From the NCBI RefSeq assembly GCF_022810405.1, contig NZ_JALGQE010000001.1, forward strand, positions 434,001-498,000: a DNA stretch of 64,000 nt, read 5' to 3'. Below, one piece after another: positions 25,901 to 34,781 of the stretch. A program made the translations under genes and the position numbers. This stretch comes from Rhodococcus sp. ARC_M5 (GTDB taxonomy: Bacteria; Actinomycetota; Actinomycetes; Mycobacteriales; Mycobacteriaceae). Numbering within the stretch: the stretch's first letter is position 1; every line of letters starts with the position of its first letter. The notes under the pieces were generated by a model. The model had not been told where the DNA came from, did not search any database, and saw only the letters and a program-made list of their open reading frames with translations.

Positions 25901-28900
25901 CCGACGACAGGCACACCGAGCACGTCCGAGAAAACGGTGGCGACGGTTTCCTCGATCGGGGTCGTGGGCGCACGGAACTGGCGGAAACTGATTCCCAGCT
26001 CCGGTTCCGGCAGCGCCCGGCGATCGAGCTTGCCGATCGGCGTCAGGGGAATTTCGTCCAGAACCACCAGTGCGGTCGGCACCATGTAGCTCGGCAGCGT
26101 GCGACCGATATGCGCGAGGACGTCGTCCTTGTCGATCGGTTCAGGCCCATGCACGTACGAGGCGAGGGCGGTGTGTCCGGAGCTCGACTCGTGCCCGATC
26201 GTCGTCGCGAACGTCACCGCGGGATGTGATTCGAGGGCAGCATCGATTTCGCCGAGTTCGATGCGATAGCCGCGCACCTTGACCTGGAAGTCGGAACGGC
26301 CGACGTACTCGATCGCTCGGTCTGCAGTCCAGCGCACGACGTCACCGGTGCGGTACATCCGCGACCCGGCGGATGGGTCGAACGGGTCGGCGACGAATCG
26401 CTCCGCGGTCAGCGAGGGTCGGTTGTGGTAGCCACGGGCCACGGCTTCGCCCGAAAGGTAGAGCTCACCTACGACACCCACCGGAACCGGTAGGAGTCGC
26501 GAGTCGAGGATGCGCGCAGCGACGCCTCGAACGGGCCCACCGACGGTGATCGGTTCGCCGGCGAACAGCTCGCCGCGAGTGGAGACGATCGTCGTTTCGG
26601 TCGGCCCATAGGCGTTGAAGAACCTTCGTCCGGGTGCCCACCGCGCCACCAGATCCGGTGCCGCGGCGTCGCCGCCGACCGAGAGCAACCGAAGTGTGTC
26701 CAGGCCCGCGGAGTCCATCGAGCCGAGCACGGCCGGTGTGATGATTGCGTGGGTGATCCCGTTGTCCGCTACGAAGGAACGCAGCTCGGGTCCGCCGATG
26801 ATGGACGGCGGCACGACCACCAACATGGCACCGGCCGAACCGGCCAAAGTCCACTCGAACACCGAAGGGTCGAAACTGGGTGAAATAACATGCAGGACGC
26901 GAGAATTGATGTCGACCTGGTACAACTCGCGCGATTCGTCCACCAGACCCGACAGTCCGCGGTGCGTGACGCTGACTCCCTTGGGCATGCCGGTCGAACC
27001 CGAGGTGTAGATGACGTAGGCCGCATTGTCCAGCAGAATCGGTACGGTCCGGTCGGAATCGTCGAGTGCATCGGCGGACTGCTGAGCGACGTCGGTCTGG
27101 AAATTCTCGTCGTCGATGGCAATCCAGGTGCATGCCCGGGGCAGTTCACCTACCCGATCACGCGTGGTGATTCCCAGGCTTGCCGCCGAATCGCTGACCA
27201 TGTGCCGCACTCGGTCGACGGGGTAATCGGGATCGACCGGCACGTACGCTGCACCGGCCTTGGCCACCGCCCACACCGCGAGGACCATCTCGAAGGACCT
27301 CGGGAAAGCCAGCGCGACAATGGATTCCGGACCTACGCCTCGGGCGACCAACAACCTCGCCATTCGATTCGAGCGCTCGTCCAGTTCACGGTAGCCGACC
27401 TCGGACGCCCTTGTGCGAACGGCGATTCCATCCGGTGCGATCCGCGCACCTGCAGTCAGCAACTCCGGCAACGTCCGAGCCCCGTGGACTTCGCGCCCGC
27501 GTACGTCGACGAGCGTGTTCGCTTCGTCGTCGTCCAGAATGACGATGTCTCCGACCGGTACCGAGGTATCCGCCACGATCGCGTCCAGAATGCGGACGAA
27601 TCGCTCCCCGAACTTCTCGACGGTCGCAGTGTCGAAGATATCCGTGGCGAACTCGAACGTTGCGTCGATACCGCCCGGAGTTCCATCGTCACCGTGATGT
27701 TCGGTCAGCCAGAGCTGCAGGTCGAATTTCGCGATGGGAACATCGAGTTCCTCGGCCCGTGCGGTCAGTCCGGCGAACTCGAGGTCGCGGTCCCGTGCTG
27801 CCTCCAGTGAGAGTGCTACCTGGAACAACGGGTGCCGTGCGGTGGATCGAGTCGGCTTGAGAACTTCGACCAAACGCTCGAACGGGATGTCCGAGTGCGC
27901 GAACGCGGACAGATCCACGTTGCGTACCTGGGAGAGGAGTTCCTCGAATGAAGTGCCCGGTTCTACTTGCGTTCGCAGGACCAGCGTGTTGACGAACATT
28001 CCGACTATGTCGTCCAACGCCTCGTGCGACCGACCGGCGATAGGAGCACCGATAGCGATATCCGTGGTCCCGCTCAGCCGAGACAGAAGAACTGCATATG
28101 CCGCCTGCACAACCATGAAGATGGAAGCCTGTCGACCTCGCGCTACCTCGACCAGCTTCCGATGCACATCGGCGTCGATCTCGAATCTGCACTTCGCCCC
28201 ACCGTTGGTTGCCGACGCCGGCCGCGGCCGGTCGAACGGAAGGTCGATGCGATCGGGCAGTTCGTCCAGCGCACCGATCCAGTAGTTGATCTGCTTGGCC
28301 GCCTGCGATGCAGGCTCGGACTCCGACCCGAGCATCTTCCGTTGCCACACAGCGAAGTCGGCGTACTGAACCGACAGCGGCTGCCACGCCGGCTCGCGGT
28401 CGTTCGAACGCGCCTCGTAGGCCACCATGATGTCGCGCGCCAACGGACCGAACGACGAGCCGTCAGCAGCAATGTGATGAAGCACCATCGCGAGAACGAA
28501 CTCGTCGGACGACAACTGGAACAAAGCGATTCGGAACGGTGGCTGAGCAGAGACATCGAATCCCTGCTGCGCCAGCGCGATCAATTCAGAGTCGAGCGAC
28601 CGCGCGTCGACGGTTCGAGCCTGCAGGTCGGGTGCCACCTCGGCAGTGACGAGGATGATCTGCTCGGGTGCGTCGTCTGCCTGTGGATAGATCGTCCGCA
28701 GGGTTTCGTGCCGGGCGACGACATCGGTGAACGCCGAGTTCAGCGCTCGCACGTCGACCGCCCCGGTCAGCCGCACCATGAAGGGAAGGTTGTAGGCAGC
28801 GGTGTCGGAATCGAAGCGGTTGAGGAACCACATTCTCTGCTGCGCCAGCGAAAGAGGCAGCCGCTCGGGACGGAGGCCTGCCTCGAGCTCCGGCGTGGAG

Positions 28901-31900
28901 TCGCCGACGACCACCGCGTTCTGCGCTCTGGCCGCCAGCGCACCCACGGTGGGTGCCTCGAACAGCTCGCGCACTCCCAGGCGAACTCCGAGAGCGCTGC
29001 CGACCCTCGTCACCAGCTGTGTGGCAATCAACGAGTTGCCACCGAGCTCGAAGAAGTCCTCGTCCAGACCGACGGTCGACGCGCCGAGAAGCTCCTCGTA
29101 GATACCGGCGACGACGTGTTCCGCGCGACTCTGCGGAGCTCGGTACTTCTTGGCACTGCTGAATACCGGTTCCGGCAACGCTTTTCGATCCAGCTTCCCG
29201 CTGGTGTTCAGCGGGAGGGCGTCGAGGACGACGACCGCTGCGGGGACCATGTACGACGGCAACGCATGTCCTGCGAATTCGATCGCCGCAGCGGATTCGA
29301 TGGATCGGCCCGGTGTCGCAACGACGTACGCAACCAACTGGTCGCCGGTGACCGTCTGCATCACCAGAGTCACTGCCTGCGAGATGGATTCGTGAGACAG
29401 CAGTACGGTTTCGATCTCGCCGAGCTCGATGCGCTGTCCGCGGAACTTGACCTGGAAGTCGGTTCGACCGATGTAGTCCAACACTCCGTCACTGCGCCAA
29501 CGAACGAGGTCGCCGGTACGGTACATCCGCTCCCCGCCGACACCGAACGGGTTGGCCACGAAGCGATCCGAGCTCAGATCCGGTCGGCCCACGTAGCCGC
29601 GCGCCAGCTGGACGCCGGCGAGGTACAGCTCGCCGGACTCGCCGATCGGAGTGGGGCGCAATCGACCGTCGAGGACGAAGGCTTTCGTATTCCATTCGGG
29701 CACGCCGATAGGTACGGTGCGGGTGTCCTGCGCAGTACTGGGGTGGTAGGTGACCGAGACGGCAGCCTCGGTGGGACCGTAGAGATTGTGCAACCCTGCG
29801 GAGCACATCGCGCGGAACGACGCTGCGGTTTCGACGGGCAGCGCCTCGCCGATCACGAACACGTGGCGCAGGGAACTGCAGGTGTTCGCCGGCGCGTTGG
29901 CCACGAAGACCGTCAGCATCGACGGCACGAAATCGGTGACCGTGACGCGGTGCTCGGCGATCTTGTTGGCCACGTACACCGAATCTCGGTGGCCGTCGGG
30001 GGTGGCCAGGACCATCGTCGCGCCGACCCGCAGCGGCAGGAAGAAGCCCCACAGCGAGACGTCGAAGGTGGTCGCCGTCTTCTGCAGATAGACGTCGGAT
30101 GCGTTCAACGGATACTCCGCGAGCATCCATTCCATCTGGTTGTCGATTGCCGAGTGCTCGACGGCGACGCCCTTCGGCCGCCCGGTCGAACCAGAGGTGT
30201 AGATCACGTAGGCCGTGTTCGAAAGTCGCAGTGGCGCAGTGCGTTCGGCGTCCCGGATGGGTGCCGTGGAACGCGCGGTGCAGTCGACGAGATCGACCGC
30301 GACGGTCTCGGTTCCGTCGGGCAGCGCGACGTCGTCGCGCGAGGAGATCAGTACGCACCTCGGCTGTGCAGAGTCCAGGATGTATGCGGTGCGATCGGCG
30401 GGGTGGTCGGGATCGATCGGTACCCAGGCACCGCCGGCCGCCACGATCGCGTACATGCCGACCACGAGGTCGAACGAGCGGCGGATCGAGAGTCCGACGA
30501 GAACTTCGGGGCCGACACCCATGTCGATCAGATGGCGGGCGAGGCCGTTCACCCGAGCGGCGAGTTCGCCGTAGGTGAGTGCCTCGCCCTCGTACACGAG
30601 GGCCGTGGCATCGGGGTGCGCGGCTGCGGCGGACTCGAAGGCCGACAGCAGCGTGCGCGGATCCGTCTCGTGCTCGGTGGCGTTCCATTCGGCCACGACG
30701 AGATCGCGTTCGACACCGTCCGTCAGGGCCAGATCCCAGACCGCGTCCTTCGCTCCCGACGCGACGAACCGACCGAAGAAATCGACGAATCGTTCGTGGT
30801 TTCGTCCGGACTGCTCGGGTCCGTACAGGTTGGGGTTGGACTCGAAGTCGATGTGGGTGGTCGACCCGGCCACGCTGGTGTAGAGGTTGAGTCCGAAGTC
30901 CTCGATGAGGCCGGTCGAGAGAATATTGATGCCGCCGACCATCGAACCGAGGCGCACCTCGCCGAAGAACAGCATGATGTTGACCCACGGTCCGAAGAAC
31001 GAGGCCTGACCGCTGGCCGCGCCCGCATCGCGTCGGATGTCCTCGTGTCGGTATCGCTGGTGGCGCAGTGCGCCGGAGACCTCCGCGTTGACACGTGCGA
31101 GCAGCGTCTCGACGGTGGTCTCGCTCGACACGTCGAGCCGCAGGGGTACGACGTTGGAGACCATGCCGCCGGAGCGACGCAGGACGGCGGTGGTGCGCGC
31201 GGTGACCGGGAGCGAGAGGACGACGTCCTCGCGTCCGGTCATCTGGGCCAGGTAGGCGGCGAATCCGGCGATGACGATGGTTGCCATCGTCGTGTCGGTC
31301 TCCGCCCGCAGAGCCTCGAGCTTCGTCATGGTCGCGGTGGACAGAGCTGTGCTGTCTATCTGGCTCTTCGCCGCAGGCGCAGCCGTGTGCCCGGCCAGGG
31401 TGGTGACTCCGTCGATCCCGTCGATACGCGACGCCCAGTACTCGCGGTCGGCCTCGAAGCGGCTCGAGTCGCGATAGGCCACGTCGATGTCGTAGACCTT
31501 GGTCAGGTCCGATGCCAGGTTCTTGCTCGGTTCGGCGCCCTCCACCGCTGCGGTATAGAGCTCTGCCGCTCGGTTCATGAACGTGACGGCACCGAATCCG
31601 TCGAGAACCACGTGATGCACGCGCTCGTACCAGAACCACACGTCGTCCTCGAGGCGTAGCACGGTCGCGGCGATCAGCCGGTCTCGGAGTACGTCGATCG
31701 GCGCGCTGTAATCACCGTGCATCCACGCCAGGGCGGCAGCACGTGGGTCGGCCTCGCCGCGCAGATCCAGGTAGTTCAGCGAGTCGTCGAGCGTCGGATC
31801 GACCAGCTGCCGAGGTTCGGCGTCGATCTCGACGATGCGCACGAATCCGGACTGCAGCTCGAGCGCAGCCTGCGAGGAGGCCCGACGAAGCAGCTCCACG

Positions 31901-32070
31901 TCGAGTTCGCCGTGCAGCTCGATGTACTGGGCGATGTTCGCAGGTACCGAGGGGTCCACATGCTGCGCGAACCACATTCCCAATTGGGCCGGTGACAGGG
32001 GGAACGACGAATGCTCAGGACTGCCGACTCCGTCGTCGTGTCCAGCACCTTCCACACCTAGCGGGTCCAA
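1972..32070 (-). CDS. Giant eight-module non-ribosomal peptide synthetase with terminal lone C domain
   Basis: 10,032 residues. Start is TTG at 32070 with AGAGAGG 6 nt upstream; a GTG five codons later is the alternative. Approximate domains (carrier Ser in brackets): C1 26-465, A1 473-968, T1 [S1013]; C2 1068, A2 1533, T2 [S2069]; C3 2125, A3 2590, T3 [S3138]; C4 3193, A4 3656, T4 [S4202], E1 4255-4740; C5 4759, A5 5219, T5 [S5758], E2 5814-6290; C6 6309, A6 6765, T6 [S7296]; C7 7351, A7 7811-8322, T7 [S8367]; C8 8421, A8 8887, T8 [S9427]; C9 9479-9935; tail 9942-10032. HHxxxDG is intact in the C domains checked and in both E domains. C5 and C6 follow E domains and are of D-donor type. GrsA-numbered codes: A1 DVWDFILVS, A2 DPFISGAIV, A3 DVWSLALVH, A4 DPLISGGII, A5 and A6 DVWHFSLVD (Ser), A7 DFWNIGMVH (Thr), A8 DLWHLILVS. 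There is no thioesterase. The product is unknown. Confidence 0.97.
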   Translation of the reverse strand: MDPLGVEGAGHDDGVGSPEHSSFPLSPAQLGMWFAQHVDPSVPANIAQYIELHGELDVELLRRASSQAALELQSGFVRIVEIDAEPRQLVDPTLDDSLNYLDLRGEADPRAAALAWMHGDYSAPIDVLRDRLIAATVLRLEDDVWFWYERVHHVVLDGFGAVTFMNRAAELYTAAVEGAEPSKNLASDLTKVYDIDVAYRDSSRFEADREYWASRIDGIDGVTTLAGHTAAPAAKSQIDSTALSTATMTKLEALRAETDTTMATIVIAGFAAYLAQMTGREDVVLSLPVTARTTAVLRRSGGMVSNVVPLRLDVSSETTVETLLARVNAEVSGALRHQRYRHEDIRRDAGAASGQASFFGPWVNIMLFFGEVRLGSMVGGINILSTGLIEDFGLNLYTSVAGSTTHIDFESNPNLYGPEQSGRNHERFVDFFGRFVASGAKDAVWDLALTDGVERDLVVAEWNATEHETDPRTLLSAFESAAAAHPDATALVYEGEALTYGELAARVNGLARHLIDMGVGPEVLVGLSIRRSFDLVVGMYAIVAAGGAWVPIDPDHPADRTAYILDSAQPRCVLISSRDDVALPDGTETVAVDLVDCTARSTAPIRDAERTAPLRLSNTAYVIYTSGSTGRPKGVAVEHSAIDNQMEWMLAEYPLNASDVYLQKTATTFDVSLWGFFLPLRVGATMVLATPDGHRDSVYVANKIAEHRVTVTDFVPSMLTVFVANAPANTCSSLRHVFVIGEALPVETAASFRAMCSAGLHNLYGPTEAAVSVTYHPSTAQDTRTVPIGVPEWNTKAFVLDGRLRPTPIGESGELYLAGVQLARGYVGRPDLSSDRFVANPFGVGGERMYRTGDLVRWRSDGVLDYIGRTDFQVKFRGQRIELGEIETVLLSHESISQAVTLVMQTVTGDQLVAYVVATPGRSIESAAAIEFAGHALPSYMVPAAVVVLDALPLNTSGKLDRKALPEPVFSSAKKYRAPQSRAEHVVAGIYEELLGASTVGLDEDFFELGGNSLIATQLVTRVGSALGVRLGVRELFEAPTVGALAARAQNAVVVGDSTPELEAGLRPERLPLSLAQQRMWFLNRFDSDTAAYNLPFMVRLTGAVDVRALNSAFTDVVARHETLRTIYPQADDAPEQIILVTAEVAPDLQARTVDARSLDSELIALAQQGFDVSAQPPFRIALFQLSSDEFVLAMVLHHIAADGSSFGPLARDIMVAYEARSNDREPAWQPLSVQYADFAVWQRKMLGSESEPASQAAKQINYWIGALDELPDRIDLPFDRPRPASATNGGAKCRFEIDADVHRKLVEVARGRQASIFMVVQAAYAVLLSRLSGTTDIAIGAPIAGRSHEALDDIVGMFVNTLVLRTQVEPGTSFEELLSQVRNVDLSAFAHSDIPFERLVEVLKPTRSTARHPLFQVALSLEAARDRDLEFAGLTARAEELDVPIAKFDLQLWLTEHHGDDGTPGGIDATFEFATDIFDTATVEKFGERFVRILDAIVADTSVPVGDIVILDDDEANTLVDVRGREVHGARTLPELLTAGARIAPDGIAVRTRASEVGYRELDERSNRMARLLVARGVGPESIVALAFPRSFEMVLAVWAVAKAGAAYVPVDPDYPVDRVRHMVSDSAASLGITTRDRVGELPRACTWIAIDDENFQTDVAQQSADALDDSDRTVPILLDNAAYVIYTSGSTGMPKGVSVTHRGLSGLVDESRELYQVDINSRVLHVISPSFDPSVFEWTLAGSAGAMLVVVPPSIIGGPELRSFVADNGITHAIITPAVLGSMDSAGLDTLRLLSVGGDAAAPDLVARWAPGRRFFNAYGPTETTIVSTRGELFAGEPITVGGPVRGVAARILDSRLLPVPVGVVGELYLSGEAVARGYHNRPSLTAERFVADPFDPSAGSRMYRTGDVVRWTADRAIEYVGRSDFQVKVRGYRIELGEIDAALESHPAVTFATTIGHESSSGHTALASYVHGPEPIDKDDVLAHIGRTLPSYMVPTALVVLDEIPLTPIGKLDRRALPEPELGISFRQFRAPTTPIEETVATVFSDVLGVPVVGLDDDFFGLGGNSLIATQVVARLGAALDAQVPVRILFESSTVAQLAVRVEQEAGRGARIALRRETRPERIPLSLAQQRMWFLNRFDTDSATYNLPIALRLSGALDVAALQVAIMDVIDRHESLRTVFPDSADGPHQVVRDAAQIVPNLLPVRTTMAELQRSIRHLASTGFDVTADVPMRARLFEISPSEHVLTLVVHHISADGWSMGPLARDIMIAYAARTEWESPGWAPLPVQYADYTMWQRTTLGSEEDPSSLISKQVAYWKNTLAGLPDQLDLPTDRPRPNTQSFGGGTYEFEIGARIHSGLLELGRARNASLFMVVHAALATLLARTSGTDDIAIGTPVAGRGEQALDDIVGMFVNTLVLRTRVVGHESFDDQLVRARESALGAFAHSDVPFERLVEVLNPSRSTARHPLFQVMLSFENLGPSHLELPALTIDSVELDASVAKFDLQLTLTEQMSATGEAKGLSAEFTYATDLFDEATVAALAERLERILESVITDSTIPLGDIELIDVVERGLMLSSWNDTEHEIDSQATLLGFFDEQVQVAPDRTALVFEGESLTYSEFDSRVNSLARRLVTLGAAPDRLVAVAMRRSLDMMVSLYAVLRAGAAYVPVDPDQPAERNRYILDVAEPVLVLTTARDDFSVAETAPTVLVDVLDDRDFSNAPLADSDVVARPLPGSLAYVIFTSGSTGRPKGVAVSHGSVVNQISWIVDRYAIGASDVVLQKTPFTFDVSVWELFGALASGAELIVAEPDGHRDPSYLGRIIAEHAVTATSFVPSMLSAFVSQVTVEQCRSLKLVLVAGEALPNSVVSDVARVVPDAGVHNLYGPTEFTVHATARPVAGVAGWSLPGTSAPMGRPVWNSRVFVLDARMRPVPVGVAGELYLSGVQTARGYFGRADLTADRFVPNPFVGGRSTGRPGERMYRTGDLVRWTRTGELEYVGRTDFQVKLRGLRIELGEIEASLAAHDSIAQAVVLVRNDQLVGYVVPAPGFTVDVGIVQATVASALPSYMVPSAFVVLDSLPVGASGKLDRKALPEPVVESRTFRAPTTPVEEIVAGVFEEVLGVPRVGLDDDFFVLGGNSLVATQVVSRLGAALDAQVPVRALFEASTVEALAVRAESHTGVGGRLALTARVRPSRIPLSLAQQRMWFLNRFDTESAANNLPVAIRMSGSLDVDALQAAVGDVLGRHEALRTIYPETDGLAAQVVLSTAEALPVLTPITVSENEIITRITEFVDTGFDVTHEVPLRAELLQVNESEFVLVFVAHHISADGWSMGPLTRDVMVAYAARTAGEPPAWSPLPVQYADYTLWQRELLGDEKDPESILSRQAEYWRGALAGMPEELGLPTDRPRPSVQSFVGATHSFTIDAELHRALAGVARSSGTTLFMVMHTALAVLLARLSGTHDIAIGTPIAGRGEAQLDDVVGMFVNTLVLRTAVDPGAGFDSVLEANRETDLKAFANADVPFERLVEILNPERSTARHPLFQVALSFQNLPITSFELPGLKVSAVDFDIDVSKFDLSLLLHEHTDETGMHTGIAAEFTYARDLFDDHTIERFAERLTRLLDAVVATPTRPVGDLAIMDVDEYEWLTHVHGDTVTHGGTLAEIFDAGARIEPDAVAVRVDGRSITYRELDVASTRMARELIARGAGPDSVVALAFPRSYDMVRAVWAVAKAGAAHLPIDPTYPAERVRHMLSDSGAVFGITAAEHVASLPSTTQWTDIAAPDFAGACERRSADPITDADRSRPVALTDAAYMIYTSGSTGLPKGVVVTHTGLGGVLDAATDLYHLSAGSRFLHICSPSFDPSVLEWMAAFSEGATLVVVPAGVIGGDDLAELLRTERVTHTIITPAVLGTVDPAGLDSLEVVSVGGDVTTPDLLNRWAPGRKYFNGYGPTETTIISSFAELRPGMPISVGRPIHGMSALVLDERLNPVPVGAAGELYLAGGALARGYHNRTGLTSNRFVSNPFGEPGTRMYRTGDVVRWTYGVDAVSTDPQAINLEFVGRSDFQVKVRGFRIELGEIDSALTAHEHVSFAATLGRTLPSGATVLVSYVLPTSGTAVDVDELIAFVGRTLPSHMVPSAVVVLDSVPLTPVGKLDRAALPEPVIEQQQFRAATNDLETIIAEVFADVLGVAQVSIDESFFALGGDSIVSIQLVSRARARGVAFSPRDVFERKTVAGLAEVAAFVGAAEERVVVGELTGGGVGPLALTPIMKSVLESPGGFGRFAQSVAVGLPVGIDRALLTATLAAVVDHHDMLRSIVERAEGGEWTFGVRPVGAVDVSDALVRVELDAAVGDEEFIARSERELDSAKGRLDPEAGRMLELVWFDFTSEQGASQRPGVLLVVAHHFVVDGVSWRILLPDLAVAWSQAAAEQQVLLPAVGTSMRRWAHGLVDAAHESAREAEVAWWTEVLAGEDPLLGSRPFDPRIDTLGTTSRVDVELSEAVTDAVTTTVPARFNGGVNDGLLASLVLALARWRARRGVDLLDAVVKLEGHGREEDIVPGADLSRTVGWFTSAFPVRLALEGIDLRDALAAGPAMGATVKAVKEQLLRVPDKGMGYGLLRYLNGETAKVLEAVGLTPQISFNYLGRVSTEGISTELTGGAWIPSDVLADVGAPGDADMPANATIDINSAVVDTPAGPRLTASLTYPEGLLARSEVDEFAQLWTDALTALAQYSSVDGSGGLTPSDVPLVPVSQKDIDVWEGTFGRVTDIWPLAPLQSGLLFHALIAQTSVDVYTMRVLLRLTGTVDAERLRNAAQALIDRYENLRAAFVQNDDGLSAQLVLDRVEVPWRELDLSGVPESDREAAFEDVRARDLAEHFDLTSAPLMRFTLVRMSDDDRRFLVSSHHLLLDGWSSPLLMRDLLALYALRGDSAALPRVRSYRSFLAWVAGQDASASRQVWAETLAGIEAPTLLSTVDQNRAVSAETAELSLDLSESLSSTLQSAGARIGVTLNTLVQAAWGLLVGRLVGSSDVVFGATVSGRPAGLTGVESMVGLFINTLPVRVRFDGAESIESMLVRLQGEQADLLDHHYLGLNEIQRAAGVGALFDTLTVFESYPVDEAGLAAQAENIDGMSVADVELEDATHYPLTLLIAVDTRVHFKLKYSTDAFTAAEVASMMTRLETILEAVADDRSLAVGDIDLTGATERSMFAELNDTARDIDAHATLVSMFDAQVSATPDSVALTLGTESLTYREFDLRANKVARYLIRQGVGPESLVALAMRRSLEMMIGLYGIVKAGAGYVPVDPDQPAERVGYILETSGATLVLTTSRDGFGDVDHEDVSVVRLDELTLDAYDGGPVAAEELSSPLDPANTAYVLFTSGSTGRPKGVAISHQAIVNRLLWMQTSYPLDDLDVVVQKTPVTFDVSVWELFWPLQVGARLVVARPDGHRDPVYLSELMHAERISVAHFVPSMLAVFAAEPTAQRADALRWVFASGEALPVTTATAFATAVPAARLVNLYGPTEAAVDVTYHEFSPADTVSVPIGRPVFNTRVHVLDARLRGVGVGMVGELYLAGVQLARGYHSRPDLTADRFVADPFDPSGGRLYRTGDLVTWSATGELEYIGRSDFQVKLRGLRIELGEIESALVSHDTVAQAVVLVHSDQLIAYVVPAGSHAVDVDALLLATGALVPEYMVPAQVLVLDALPLSPSGKLDRKALPEPVFASAAEYRGAANDVERVLSDVFADVLGLDLVGADDSFFALGGDSIVSIQLVARARARGVVISPRDVFEHKTVAALAAVATTEDALADTAVLDELPGGGIGRMPLTPFAQSMVERGGSFDRFVQSITLDLPVGIDRQGIAATISAVVDRHDGLRARLVHDEQGWGLEISEPGSVSVDDCVDHIHIAPETDDVAALATASAAVNESMAGLDPRSGSMLRFVWLDMGTEVAGRLIVVAHHLVVDGVSWRILVPDFVSAWAQVSLGQNPVLPEVRTSQRRWAHALKDRAAEADTLSELPMWQRVTDVVDSTLGSRPFDPSVDVQSTVDRLTVVLPVGVTRALLTSVPDAFHGGVNDGLLTALALAVVRWRAARGIDELSTLVQLEGHGREEELIPGADLSRTVGWFTSAYPVRLDLDGVDIVDAFGGGAALDRAVKAVKEQLLAMPNRGMGYGLLRFLNDATAAELSALPSGQISFNYLGRVSAGEIPEGIEGWLPASDFDELDIVGDADLPANRTVDINAIVRGAGNEIELTATFAYPSGAIDRDAVQDLADTWVDALTALAVRVESGTAGGLTPSDVPLVAVAQRDIDAAENRYPGVTDIWSLAPLQSGLLFHAMLAESAVDVYTMQMVLTLSGDVDARRLRGAAQALLDRYDNLRTAFVPTADGSTVQVVVENVAVPWFEHDLSHLSDGERAEAYEQLRSEEQAVRFDTAAAPLVRFTLVKLTDSDYRLLFANHHILLDGWSMPLMMKDLLVLYAVHGDGSALPRVPSYRTFLSWLARQNRSESARVWARVLADAPEPTMVAPAAVGREITSRSGAVELPLSGELSEALVDLGARLGVTVNTLVQAAWGLLLSASTGRDDVVFGATVSGRPAGLPGVESMVGLFINTLPVRVAARAGESIEKALVRLQGEQADLLDHHYLGLTEVQRAANVGTLFDTLTVFESYPVDEAGLAAQASNIDGMAVTGVESNDSTHYPLTLLIVANERIMLTLKYFEDLFDRDQVSAMLGRVERILTAFTADPTAAIGDIDLLTAAERSLLLDEWNATDRDLPEGTLLDAFRAQVRRTPDAVALTFGDASMTYAEFSARVNRLARYLVAEGIGPESTVAIAMHRSFDLLIGIYAILEAGGAYVPVDPEQPSDRIEYIVETSAATLMLTTDADAIGVTAVEPVVHVDRLDLSSLSDLPIDDAERTTVPGNSAYVLFTSGSTGRPKGVTIDHRAIVNRLEWMQDRYPLDRADVVVQKTPVTFDVSVWELFWPLRIGARLVIALPDGHRDPAYLARLFAAESVSVAHFVPSMLAVFAGEPSVRVATSLRTVFASGEALPSSTAASVVSQLPEVRVVNLYGPTEAAVDVTHHEFSARDVSSVPIGRPVYNTRVYVLDNALRPAPVGAEGELYLGGVQLARGYASRPDLTADRFVADPFGRGRLYRTGDVVRWTVDGELEYVGRSDFQVKLRGQRIELGEIESALAGVDTVAQSVVAVRADRLVAWIVLTTETTVDAVAADVSERLPAYMVPSAFVVLDALPLTTSGKLDRKALPEPAFETVEFRAPTTPVEQIVAEVFADLLGVERVGVDDDFFALGGNSLIATQVAARLSSALEAAVPVRALFDASTVGALARRVEDHVGAGGRAALRAGPRPERIPLSLAQQRMWFLNRFDTASAVNNIPVAIELTGALDAAALHAAIGDVVARHETLRTVYPEVDGVGYQVIREPADVPIDLEPVAVPAGEVMSVVVDIVGRGFDVTREVPVRVRLLQLGSDEHVLVFVVHHIAADGFSMRPLTVDVMTAYAARAAGDAPSWQPLEVQYADYTLWQRAVLGSEDDPTSPASAQVAYWTRRLAGAPDQIELPFDHVRPEIATNRGRTTQFDVPAALHTALNQLARKNNATLFMVVHSALAVLLSRLAASEDVAIGTPIAGRGDAGVDDLIGMFVNTLVLRTEVSPSAEFVDVLANAREVDLEAFANADVPFERLVEVLDPQRSQARHPLVQVVLAFQNQGQTSLELPGLAVEALQFDAEIAKFDVQFTFEEVLDGGLRCYVSYATDLFEAKTVQVMGDQLVSILRGVVADPSAAVGDLEIVDPVTCERVLSQWSSSGPDVSSGAGTLADRFDAVVDAYPDSVAVRFEGMSVSYAELDGRVNRLARVLISAGAGPDALVAVALPRSVELIVALLAVVKSGAGYLPVDPSYPAERIEFMIADATPVAVVSTAQVVAQESMVGVRAASVAVIDIGEGVASESNSSPVTDADRSVPLSADNVAYVIYTSGSTGRPKGVSVPHSTVLRLMDNTDSSFGFGVDDVWTMFHSYAFDFSVWELWGPLLNGGTLVMVDYFTSRSPEAFRELLVSEGVTVLNQTPSAFYQLAELDRTQGGGELALRYVIFGGEALEPRRLEGWFARHGDGSATGPLLVNMYGITETTVHVSFRALSAASIGSASVIGAPISGLGVYVLDTRLQPVPVGVAGELYVSGGQLARGYLGRAGLSATRFVANPFGSGRLYRTGDVARWVEDGSGVGELVYLGRADDQVKVRGFRIELGEIEAAVSAQTGVSAAAVIVREDSPGAVRLVAYLVGSADVEAVRAGVAELVPEYMVPSAFVVMDAIPLTVNGKLDRKALPEPTAVAVEFRAPSTPIEEIVAGVFADVLGVERVGVDDDFFALGGNSLIATQVVSRLGGALDATVPVRLLFEASSVGDLAARVETAVGSGRTELTARERPAHVPLSLAQSRMWFLNRFDSASTAYNIPMALRLSGHLDEDAFAAAVTDLVGRHETLRTVYPETESGAMQQVLSVEQAGIALTVEDVDAGAVTERVMALAATAFDVTTEVPVRVTLFRVAAQEFVVAMVVHHISADGSSMVPLTTDLMTAYAARTQGRSPEWAALPVQYADYALWQREVLGREDDPTSVGAQQLEYWKGALADLPDQLTLPLDRPRPADQSFRGRRVEFTVSARTHAAVQELARAHNSTVFMAVHAAFAVVLSRLSGMSDIAIGTPIAGRGEAALDDLVGMFVNTLVFRLDVDGASSFTDLLAQARETDLQAFANADVPFERLVEVLNPARSTARHPLFQVGFSFQNVAQTSLELGDLTVSPVDADSGNSQFDLHLILADRHDADGAPAGFEALVTYATDLFDESTVRSIVDRFVRVLESVVSEPDQAVGDIVVLEHDERDDVLTAWNDTARDIDTDVTLVDMFDAQVRRDGDAVAIEFEGESLTYRQFDARVNRVARSLIDRGVGPESLVGLAIRRSVDLLVGMYAIVKAGGAYVPIDPDQPAERIEYILDTARPVLVITVPGVDETESDMAGAVDLAELEVSGEDDTPVVAAERSAPLHADHTAYVIFTSGSTGKPKGVAVSHGAIVNQLAWKHHEFGMDASDSVLLKTVATFDLSVWEFWSALTIGARLVVATADGHRDPDYLLGVLRERSVTTLHVVPSMLSMLSTVAGGSLPSTLRRVLAIGEALPAATAQQFRSNNSAELFNLYGPTEAAVSVTSHAVADSDVASVPIGRPEWNTQVFVLDARLHPVPVGVSGELYLAGAQLARGYFARPDLSADRFVALPFATGGTRMYRTGDIVKWTADGELEYVERADFQVKIRGFRIELGEVESALRAQDRVREAAVTVHNDGRTGDRLVAYVVGRSDEFDVEASTNELAAALPSYMVPSAFVVLDALPLNTNGKLDRKALPAPELASAEFAAPTNPIEEIVAGTLADVLGIDRVGRTDDFFDLGGNSLIATQVVSRLGTALDTQIPVRIVFEASTVAALAAKIQPLVGGGARQPLVARERPAAIPLSLAQQRMWTINQVDTASAAYNIPAAIRLTGALDVGAFAAAMNDVVERHEVLRTKYPDSADGPVQVIGRVDDSIGNLTPVRVTEADVFDRVGEILGGGFDVTAEVPVRAGLFALSETDHVFALVAHHITADGFSMRPLIRDVMLAYTSRAVGDAPQWSPLPVQYADYTLWQREVLGDVTDPNSAMTAQLNYWTRELAGIPDLLALPTDRPRPARQSTIGQAYEFTFGTDIAQRVDKVARQHNSTVFMVVHGALAVLLARLSGTDDIAVGTPTAGRGEAALDDVVGMFVNTLVLRTKVEGAMTFSELLTRTRDTDLAAFGHADVPFENVVEAMGRSRSSAYSPLFQVMLTFQNAVSDTFALPGLEVSALAADEDQAKFDLQLTAIEQFDETGSVQDVRALFNYATSIFDRSTVEKFADRFLRILDAVTQDPSVTLRSIDILSEAERAAFAPKRKARTVADLPALVSQAASIAPSTAVLSHEGVDITFEQLGTKLESVSKAMGTTLKPEALVTVALSQLVPGILPALGAEGYATAVASMIEAAEAVIDG
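1975..2247 (-). other. A-domain-like C-terminal tail of the giant NRPS (candidate docking element)
   Basis: The last 91 residues (9942-10032) follow the terminal C domain. They resemble the beginning of an A domain (LPALV..A, then ALVTVALS) and end at a stop before any A3 motif. The segment is related to residues 13-100 of the next NRPS protein, so each side of the protein break carries one copy. Duplication of an A-domain start at the break is what the sequence shows. A docking function is inference; ordinary decay after a gene split is the alternative. Confidence 0.6.
7105..8640 (-). other. Threonine A domain of module 7 with atypical codon usage
   Basis: This segment covers residues ~7811-8322. 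Its codons end in G or T far more often than those of neighbouring modules: runs of GTG, TTG, TCG, GCG, GGG, GGT and GAT, where flanking A domains favour C-ending codons. Its motif set also differs ([27 protein letters not shown]). The pocket code D-F-W-N-I-G-M-V-H is the canonical Thr code. The change coincides roughly with A-domain borders, suggesting domain replacement by recombination. Confidence 0.55.
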
Positions 32071-32211
32071 TCGAAGCCTCTCTTTCCCACAATCACACGC
32101 GCCCCCACCGGCCGCCGAACCGGCAGCGATCGGTGGGCACCGAACACATCGAGCAAGTCACTTACGTCGTTCTCTATTTTCTCACCGGAAACAACTCGAA
32201 GTTACCTTTCA

Positions 32212-32233
32212 GTACATATCCGTATGTATGTAC
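32212..32233. promoter_or_regulatory. Inverted repeat in the AT-richer region upstream of the NRPS gene
   Basis: The 267-bp gap between the NRPS start and the next gene contains GTACATA, 8 bp, then TATGTAC, a perfect 7-bp inverted repeat. An imperfect second one follows (TACCGGAC ... GTCGGTA, about 32231-32253). The stretch is visibly AT-richer than its surroundings, as expected of a promoter/operator region. No -35/-10 pair could be fixed. Operator function is inference. Confidence 0.35.
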
Positions 32234-32337
32234 CGGACCGTTACATGTCGGTACCCGCTTCGAGTCGATCGAACACCTTCGACTCGATTCGGCACCCGGT
32301 CAATCTACAGTGCCGACCGCGCGGGGAGCGTCGGTCG

Positions 32338-32763
32338 TCATGCCGTCATGTCGAAAGCGGCAAGGACCTTGTTCGGGGTCACCCGAACGATCAATTCGCC
32401 CGGAACGCCGTTGCGCACGCCGAACTCGGCGGCACGCTCGCGGCCCATGTACCGGGCCCCGATCTCGGTTGCGGTACGCACCAGCTCCACGGGGTCCTCG
32501 TCGACCGACGCGATGCCTTGCACCTGGACGAATCCGTACGGCGGCTCTTCGAGATCGACGGTCAACACGACGCGGGGGTCACGGCGAATCGATCGGCCCT
32601 TGGCCGTGTCGGCCCCGGTGTTGAACACGATCTGTTCGCCCTCCACGACGAACCAGACGGGCGCGACCAGGGGTCTGCCGTCCGAGGCGAGATATCCGAG
32701 CTTGCCGGTGCGGGTACCCGCGGACAGGAACTCGCCTACGCGCGGATCGGTGATCGACGTCAT
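32338..32763 (-). CDS. PPOX-class F420-dependent split-barrel protein (TIGR03618-like)
   Basis: 141 residues from ATG 32763, starting MTSITDPRVGEFL. The sequence matches small pyridoxamine-oxidase-like split-barrel proteins of Actinobacteria (Rv1155-type): GKLGYLASDGRPLVAPVWF near the N-terminus, then KGRSIRRDPRV and a VQGIASV strand. Many of these bind F420 and reduce or oxidise small substrates; the substrate here is unknown. A longer reading frame extends upstream through the amidohydrolase gene on the same strand but is not homologous there, so the internal ATG was chosen. It lies 52 bp after the amidohydrolase and may be co-transcribed with it. Confidence 0.82.
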   Translation of the reverse strand: MTSITDPRVGEFLSAGTRTGKLGYLASDGRPLVAPVWFVVEGEQIVFNTGADTAKGRSIRRDPRVVLTVDLEEPPYGFVQVQGIASVDEDPVELVRTATEIGARYMGRERAAEFGVRNGVPGELIVRVTPNKVLAAFDMTA

Positions 32764-32815
32764 CTCAGTGACGCTACGCGGCCCCTCCGACAACATCGAT
32801 CCGCGGGCTTCGCGC

Positions 32816-34273
32816 CTACACCGCAGCCGCGTGAGTGAGCTCGCCCGCGCAGATCGTGGCTCTGATCTCCGTCTCGGCGAGATCCTGCACCGAGCGATGA
32901 GTAGGATGCTCGACGAGAACGGCGATGTCTGCCGCATCCCTGACTCGGAGCGGGCCCCGGCCGCCGCATGCTGCGCGCAGCGCAACGTCGAGAGGGACGG
33001 CATCTTCGGGACGCCACGGCGGTCGGTCGTCGTCGGTTCGGAACACCGCAGCGGCGACTCCAGCCAACGGTTCGGGTGGACTGACCGGGGCGTCGGAACC
33101 GAAGAGCAGTCTTGCCCCGCTGCGATGGAGCGTTCCGTAGCCGTAGGCCACCGAGCGCCGTCCCGCCCACAAGTGCTCGGCAATATCGCGATCGGCCATC
33201 GCGTGCTGCGGCTGCACCGACGCCACGACGCCCAACGCAGCGAAACGCGCGATGTCCTCCGGCAGTATCTGTTGCGCATGCTCGATCCGACCACCGCAGC
33301 CGGCCCGCTCGAACGCATCGAGTGCGATGCTGTTCGCGCGGTCGCCGATAGCGTGAATCGCAGGCACGATGCCACTGCGCGACGCACGCGAGACGAGCCC
33401 GAACAGACTCTCCTTGGTCTCGAGTAACAGACCGAACGCGTCGTCGCCGTCGATGCCCGGGTACCGGTCGTGGCAGCACGCCGTTCTGGTGTTGAGCGAA
33501 CCGTCGAGCATCACCTTGAGCGGTCCGCGCCTGATCAGTTCCGAGAGCGCCGAGACGTCGCCGGTCCGCTCGTCGCGCTCGATTGCCTCGTCGAGCCACT
33601 GAGGCCACACCGTCGTATCGACACGTACCGCAGGGGAACCGGCCGTCAGACGTCGATCCCAGACCGTCTTGTTGTCCGCGAACTCGAAATCCACGACGCC
33701 GGTGACTCCGCGGACCGCCAGTGCTGCAGTCGCGTCGAGGACGGCCCGATCCAGTTCGGCCGGGTCCTCCTGTTCCTCGAGTGCCATCACCGCTTCGAGG
33801 CCGTCGACATCGCGGAGCACCCCGGTGGGGTGATCGATTCCCAGATCTGCGAGCAATGCCGGGCTCAGCCACAGCGTGTGCAGGTCCATGCTCGTCATGG
33901 CCACTCGGGCACCGGGCAGTGCATTCTCGAGCAGATCCTTGTGCGGTTCCTCGGGCCACTGTGCGTCCCGGAAGCCGTTGGCGCGCACCACCGAATCGCC
34001 TGCTGTCCGCGCATAGGGGTACACCAGCGCAACCGCATCGGCCGCCGACATGGCCGGCCCCACATCGATTCGCCGACGCGCCGCAGCCCACTGCGTCAGA
34101 TGTACGTGACTGTCCACGAACCCGGGCAGGGCAACCCCGCCCCCACCGTCGAGCACCTCCACGCCGCTACCGCGTCGACGGCCGGCGGGGGCGATCGACT
34201 CGATGACCGAGCCGACGAGTTCGATGTCGAAGAGCACGCCGGAACCATCCAGTGCGACGTTGGCGATAATCAC
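32816..34273 (-). CDS. Amidohydrolase family 3 (YtcJ-like) metal-dependent hydrolase
   Basis: 485 residues. It has the amidohydrolase DSHVHL metal-binding motif at about residue 54, HAIGDRA and EHAQQI histidine motifs in the middle, and the late SDAPVSPPEPL motif, the order typical of family 3 amidohydrolases. These cytosolic enzymes hydrolyse amide, formyl or related bonds; the substrate cannot be read from sequence. The start (ATG 34273) is 52 bp from the divergent thioesterase start, so the two probably share a promoter region. Confidence 0.85.
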   Translation of the reverse strand: MIIANVALDGSGVLFDIELVGSVIESIAPAGRRRGSGVEVLDGGGGVALPGFVDSHVHLTQWAAARRRIDVGPAMSAADAVALVYPYARTAGDSVVRANGFRDAQWPEEPHKDLLENALPGARVAMTSMDLHTLWLSPALLADLGIDHPTGVLRDVDGLEAVMALEEQEDPAELDRAVLDATAALAVRGVTGVVDFEFADNKTVWDRRLTAGSPAVRVDTTVWPQWLDEAIERDERTGDVSALSELIRRGPLKVMLDGSLNTRTACCHDRYPGIDGDDAFGLLLETKESLFGLVSRASRSGIVPAIHAIGDRANSIALDAFERAGCGGRIEHAQQILPEDIARFAALGVVASVQPQHAMADRDIAEHLWAGRRSVAYGYGTLHRSGARLLFGSDAPVSPPEPLAGVAAAVFRTDDDRPPWRPEDAVPLDVALRAACGGRGPLRVRDAADIAVLVEHPTHRSVQDLAETEIRATICAGELTHAAAV

Positions 34274-34325
34274 CCCTGGGACTCTAGAGCGTCGTCTCGG
34301 CCGACGTGCATGCCATCCTCTAGCA

Positions 34326-34781
34326 ATGAAAACAGAGCCTGGTGCGATGCAACCAGAGCCGATCGGTCCCGTCGGATATCACGCGACCGTCACGGTGCGC
34401 TGGTCCGACATGGACGCCTTCGCGCACATCAATCATGCACGGATGGTCACCTTGCTCGAGGAAGCACGCATCGAATGGCTGCTCAGCGAGGGCGAGGCCA
34501 ACGAGTCTCTGATCAAGAGTGCGTTGATCGCCAACGTGACCATCGCGTACAAGAAGCCGCTCCGGCACTCGGACGGTCCACTCGACGTCACACTGTGGTT
34601 CGAGAAGGTGCGCGCTGTCGATTTCACCATCGGGTACGAGGTGCGCGCCGCGGGCGCGGCACCCGATTCGCCGCCCGCCGTGGTGGCGACGACCCGGATG
34701 GCGATGGTCGACGTCGGTGCCGAGACCCTGCGCCGCATCGCGCCGGAGGAGAAGGCCTATCTTGCGCGCTGGACTCGCTGA
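34326..34781 (+). CDS. Acyl-CoA thioesterase, hotdog fold (4HBT type)
   Basis: About 151 residues from ATG 34326. The core RWSDMDAFAHINHARM is the 4-hydroxybenzoyl-CoA thioesterase-type catalytic segment (DMD...HINH), followed by the conserved IAYKKPL strand. It probably hydrolyses acyl-CoA thioesters; chain length is unknown. An in-frame ATG at 34347 is an alternative start. The frame is also open upstream to 34203, but that part overlaps the divergent amidohydrolase and looks non-coding. Its 3' end overlaps the convergent acetoacetyl-CoA synthetase gene by 25 bp. Confidence 0.85.
   Translation: MKTEPGAMQPEPIGPVGYHATVTVRWSDMDAFAHINHARMVTLLEEARIEWLLSEGEANESLIKSALIANVTIAYKKPLRHSDGPLDVTLWFEKVRAVDFTIGYEVRAAGAAPDSPPAVVATTRMAMVDVGAETLRRIAPEEKAYLARWTR

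Noticed and set aside
27967..31659. A 1230-codon open frame antisense to the NRPS gene, and another of 744 codons at 20782-23016
   Set aside because: They lie wholly opposite conserved NRPS domains. High-GC codon bias opens antisense frames; composition is Arg/His/Asp-rich without any domain.
2000..32000. Regularly spaced near-identical DNA blocks that could suggest a repeat array
   Set aside because: They are homologous NRPS modules spaced about 3.2 or 4.6 kb apart and coding throughout; not a CRISPR or satellite array.
1..32070. Siderophore biosynthesis assignment because of EntF-like C1 and Ser modules
   Set aside because: No ornithine hydroxylase, DHB synthesis, iron-uptake or export gene is visible, so the class of product stays open.
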